This document shows, piece by piece, positions 7,025 to 7,216 of a stretch of DNA of 7,216 nucleotides. Location of the stretch: positions 1 through 7,216 of the forward strand of contig JAFYZE010000277.1 of NCBI GenBank assembly GCA_017548805.1. The letters are read 5' to 3'. This DNA is from Bacteroidales bacterium. GTDB taxonomy: Bacteria > Bacteroidota > Bacteroidia > Bacteroidales > UBA932. Position 1 is the first letter of the stretch, and the number at the start of each line of letters is the position of its first letter. A model generated the notes under the pieces. It saw only the letters and a program-made list of their open reading frames with translations. It ran no database searches and was not told the DNA's origin. The position numbers and the translations under genes were made by a program.

Positions 7025-7216
7025 CTAACGGAATTTGGTATCCTCCTCGAGCATTCCGAGGTAGGAGTTATAACGCTCCGCACTTATGCGGCCCTCGTCC
7101 ACGGCCGCCTTGACTGCGCAGCCCGGCTCGTGTGTATGCGTGCAGGGTGTGAAACGGCACTGGTGGGAGGCTTCAAGCATCTCGGGGAAATACAGTGCGA
7201 TCTCCTCCTTCTTGAG
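7025..7216 (-). CDS. rsgA: ribosome small subunit-dependent GTPase A, C-terminal fragment (5' end missing)
   Basis: RsgA (YjeQ/YloQ) is a circularly permuted GTPase that binds the 30S subunit and checks its late maturation. Only the last 63 residues are in the window, reading leftward from the right edge to a TAG at 7025-7027. They contain the RsgA zinc-binding element C-x4-C-x-H-x5-C (Cys20, Cys25, His27, Cys33 of the fragment) in CRFTPCTHTHEPGC. The family continuation CAVKAAVDEGRISAERYNSY and a final LGML segment follow. A preceding YFPEM matches the segment after the GTPase domain. The OB-fold and GTPase domains, with the G motifs, lie beyond the window. The zinc motif with the EPGCAVK and RYxSY signatures makes the identification secure despite the short length. 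The next gene on this strand, a MATE exporter, begins 9 bases downstream. Confidence 0.93.
   Translation of the reverse strand, partial: LKKEEIALYFPEMLEASHQCRFTPCTHTHEPGCAVKAAVDEGRISAERYNSYLGMLEEDTKFR

Noticed and set aside
1..7216. Search for CRISPR arrays, tRNA/rRNA genes, insertion sequences, phage genes or toxin-antitoxin pairs
   Set aside because: No regularly spaced repeats, cloverleaf-like segments, terminal inverted repeats or transposase motifs were seen by eye. Almost every base is accounted for by the six housekeeping-type genes.

Overview
The window holds ordinary chromosomal genes of a GC-rich member of the Bacteroidota, most likely a Bacteroidales-type gut or rumen organism. 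This is inferred from three things: the gene set (Gram-negative lipid A kinase, CPQ-like M28 peptidase, DinF-type MATE), the near absence of Shine-Dalgarno sequences in front of the genes, and one match to the Bacteroidota -7 element TAnnTTTG. Codon third positions are strongly GC-biased. The genus cannot be named from this sequence.

Plus strand, left to right: the 3' part of a tRNA-dihydrouridine synthase (dusB-like, 5' end outside the window); a 39-base AT-rich gap that may hold a weak terminator and a new promoter; then a tightly packed cluster of lpxK (tetraacyldisaccharide 4'-kinase), rnr (RNase R, overlapping lpxK by 11 bases) and a secreted M28 zinc metallopeptidase (starting 3 bases after the rnr stop). 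Minus strand, right to left: the 3' end of rsgA (ribosome-assembly GTPase, zinc-binding C-terminus) followed after 9 bases by a complete MATE-family multidrug/toxin exporter. The two groups converge, and the last 13 bases of the peptidase and MATE genes overlap.

The genes cover tRNA modification, lipid A synthesis, RNA decay, ribosome maturation, periplasmic peptide cleavage and drug/metabolite export. Their packing suggests two co-transcribed units, not one pathway. I see no mobile element, CRISPR array, RNA gene, prophage or defence module, and no gene-free stretch over 300 bases. No previously undescribed system is evident. The most distinctive points are the RNase R, whose usual N-terminal helix-turn-helix region is replaced by an acid-free Arg/Gly-rich tail, and the very compact gene junctions.
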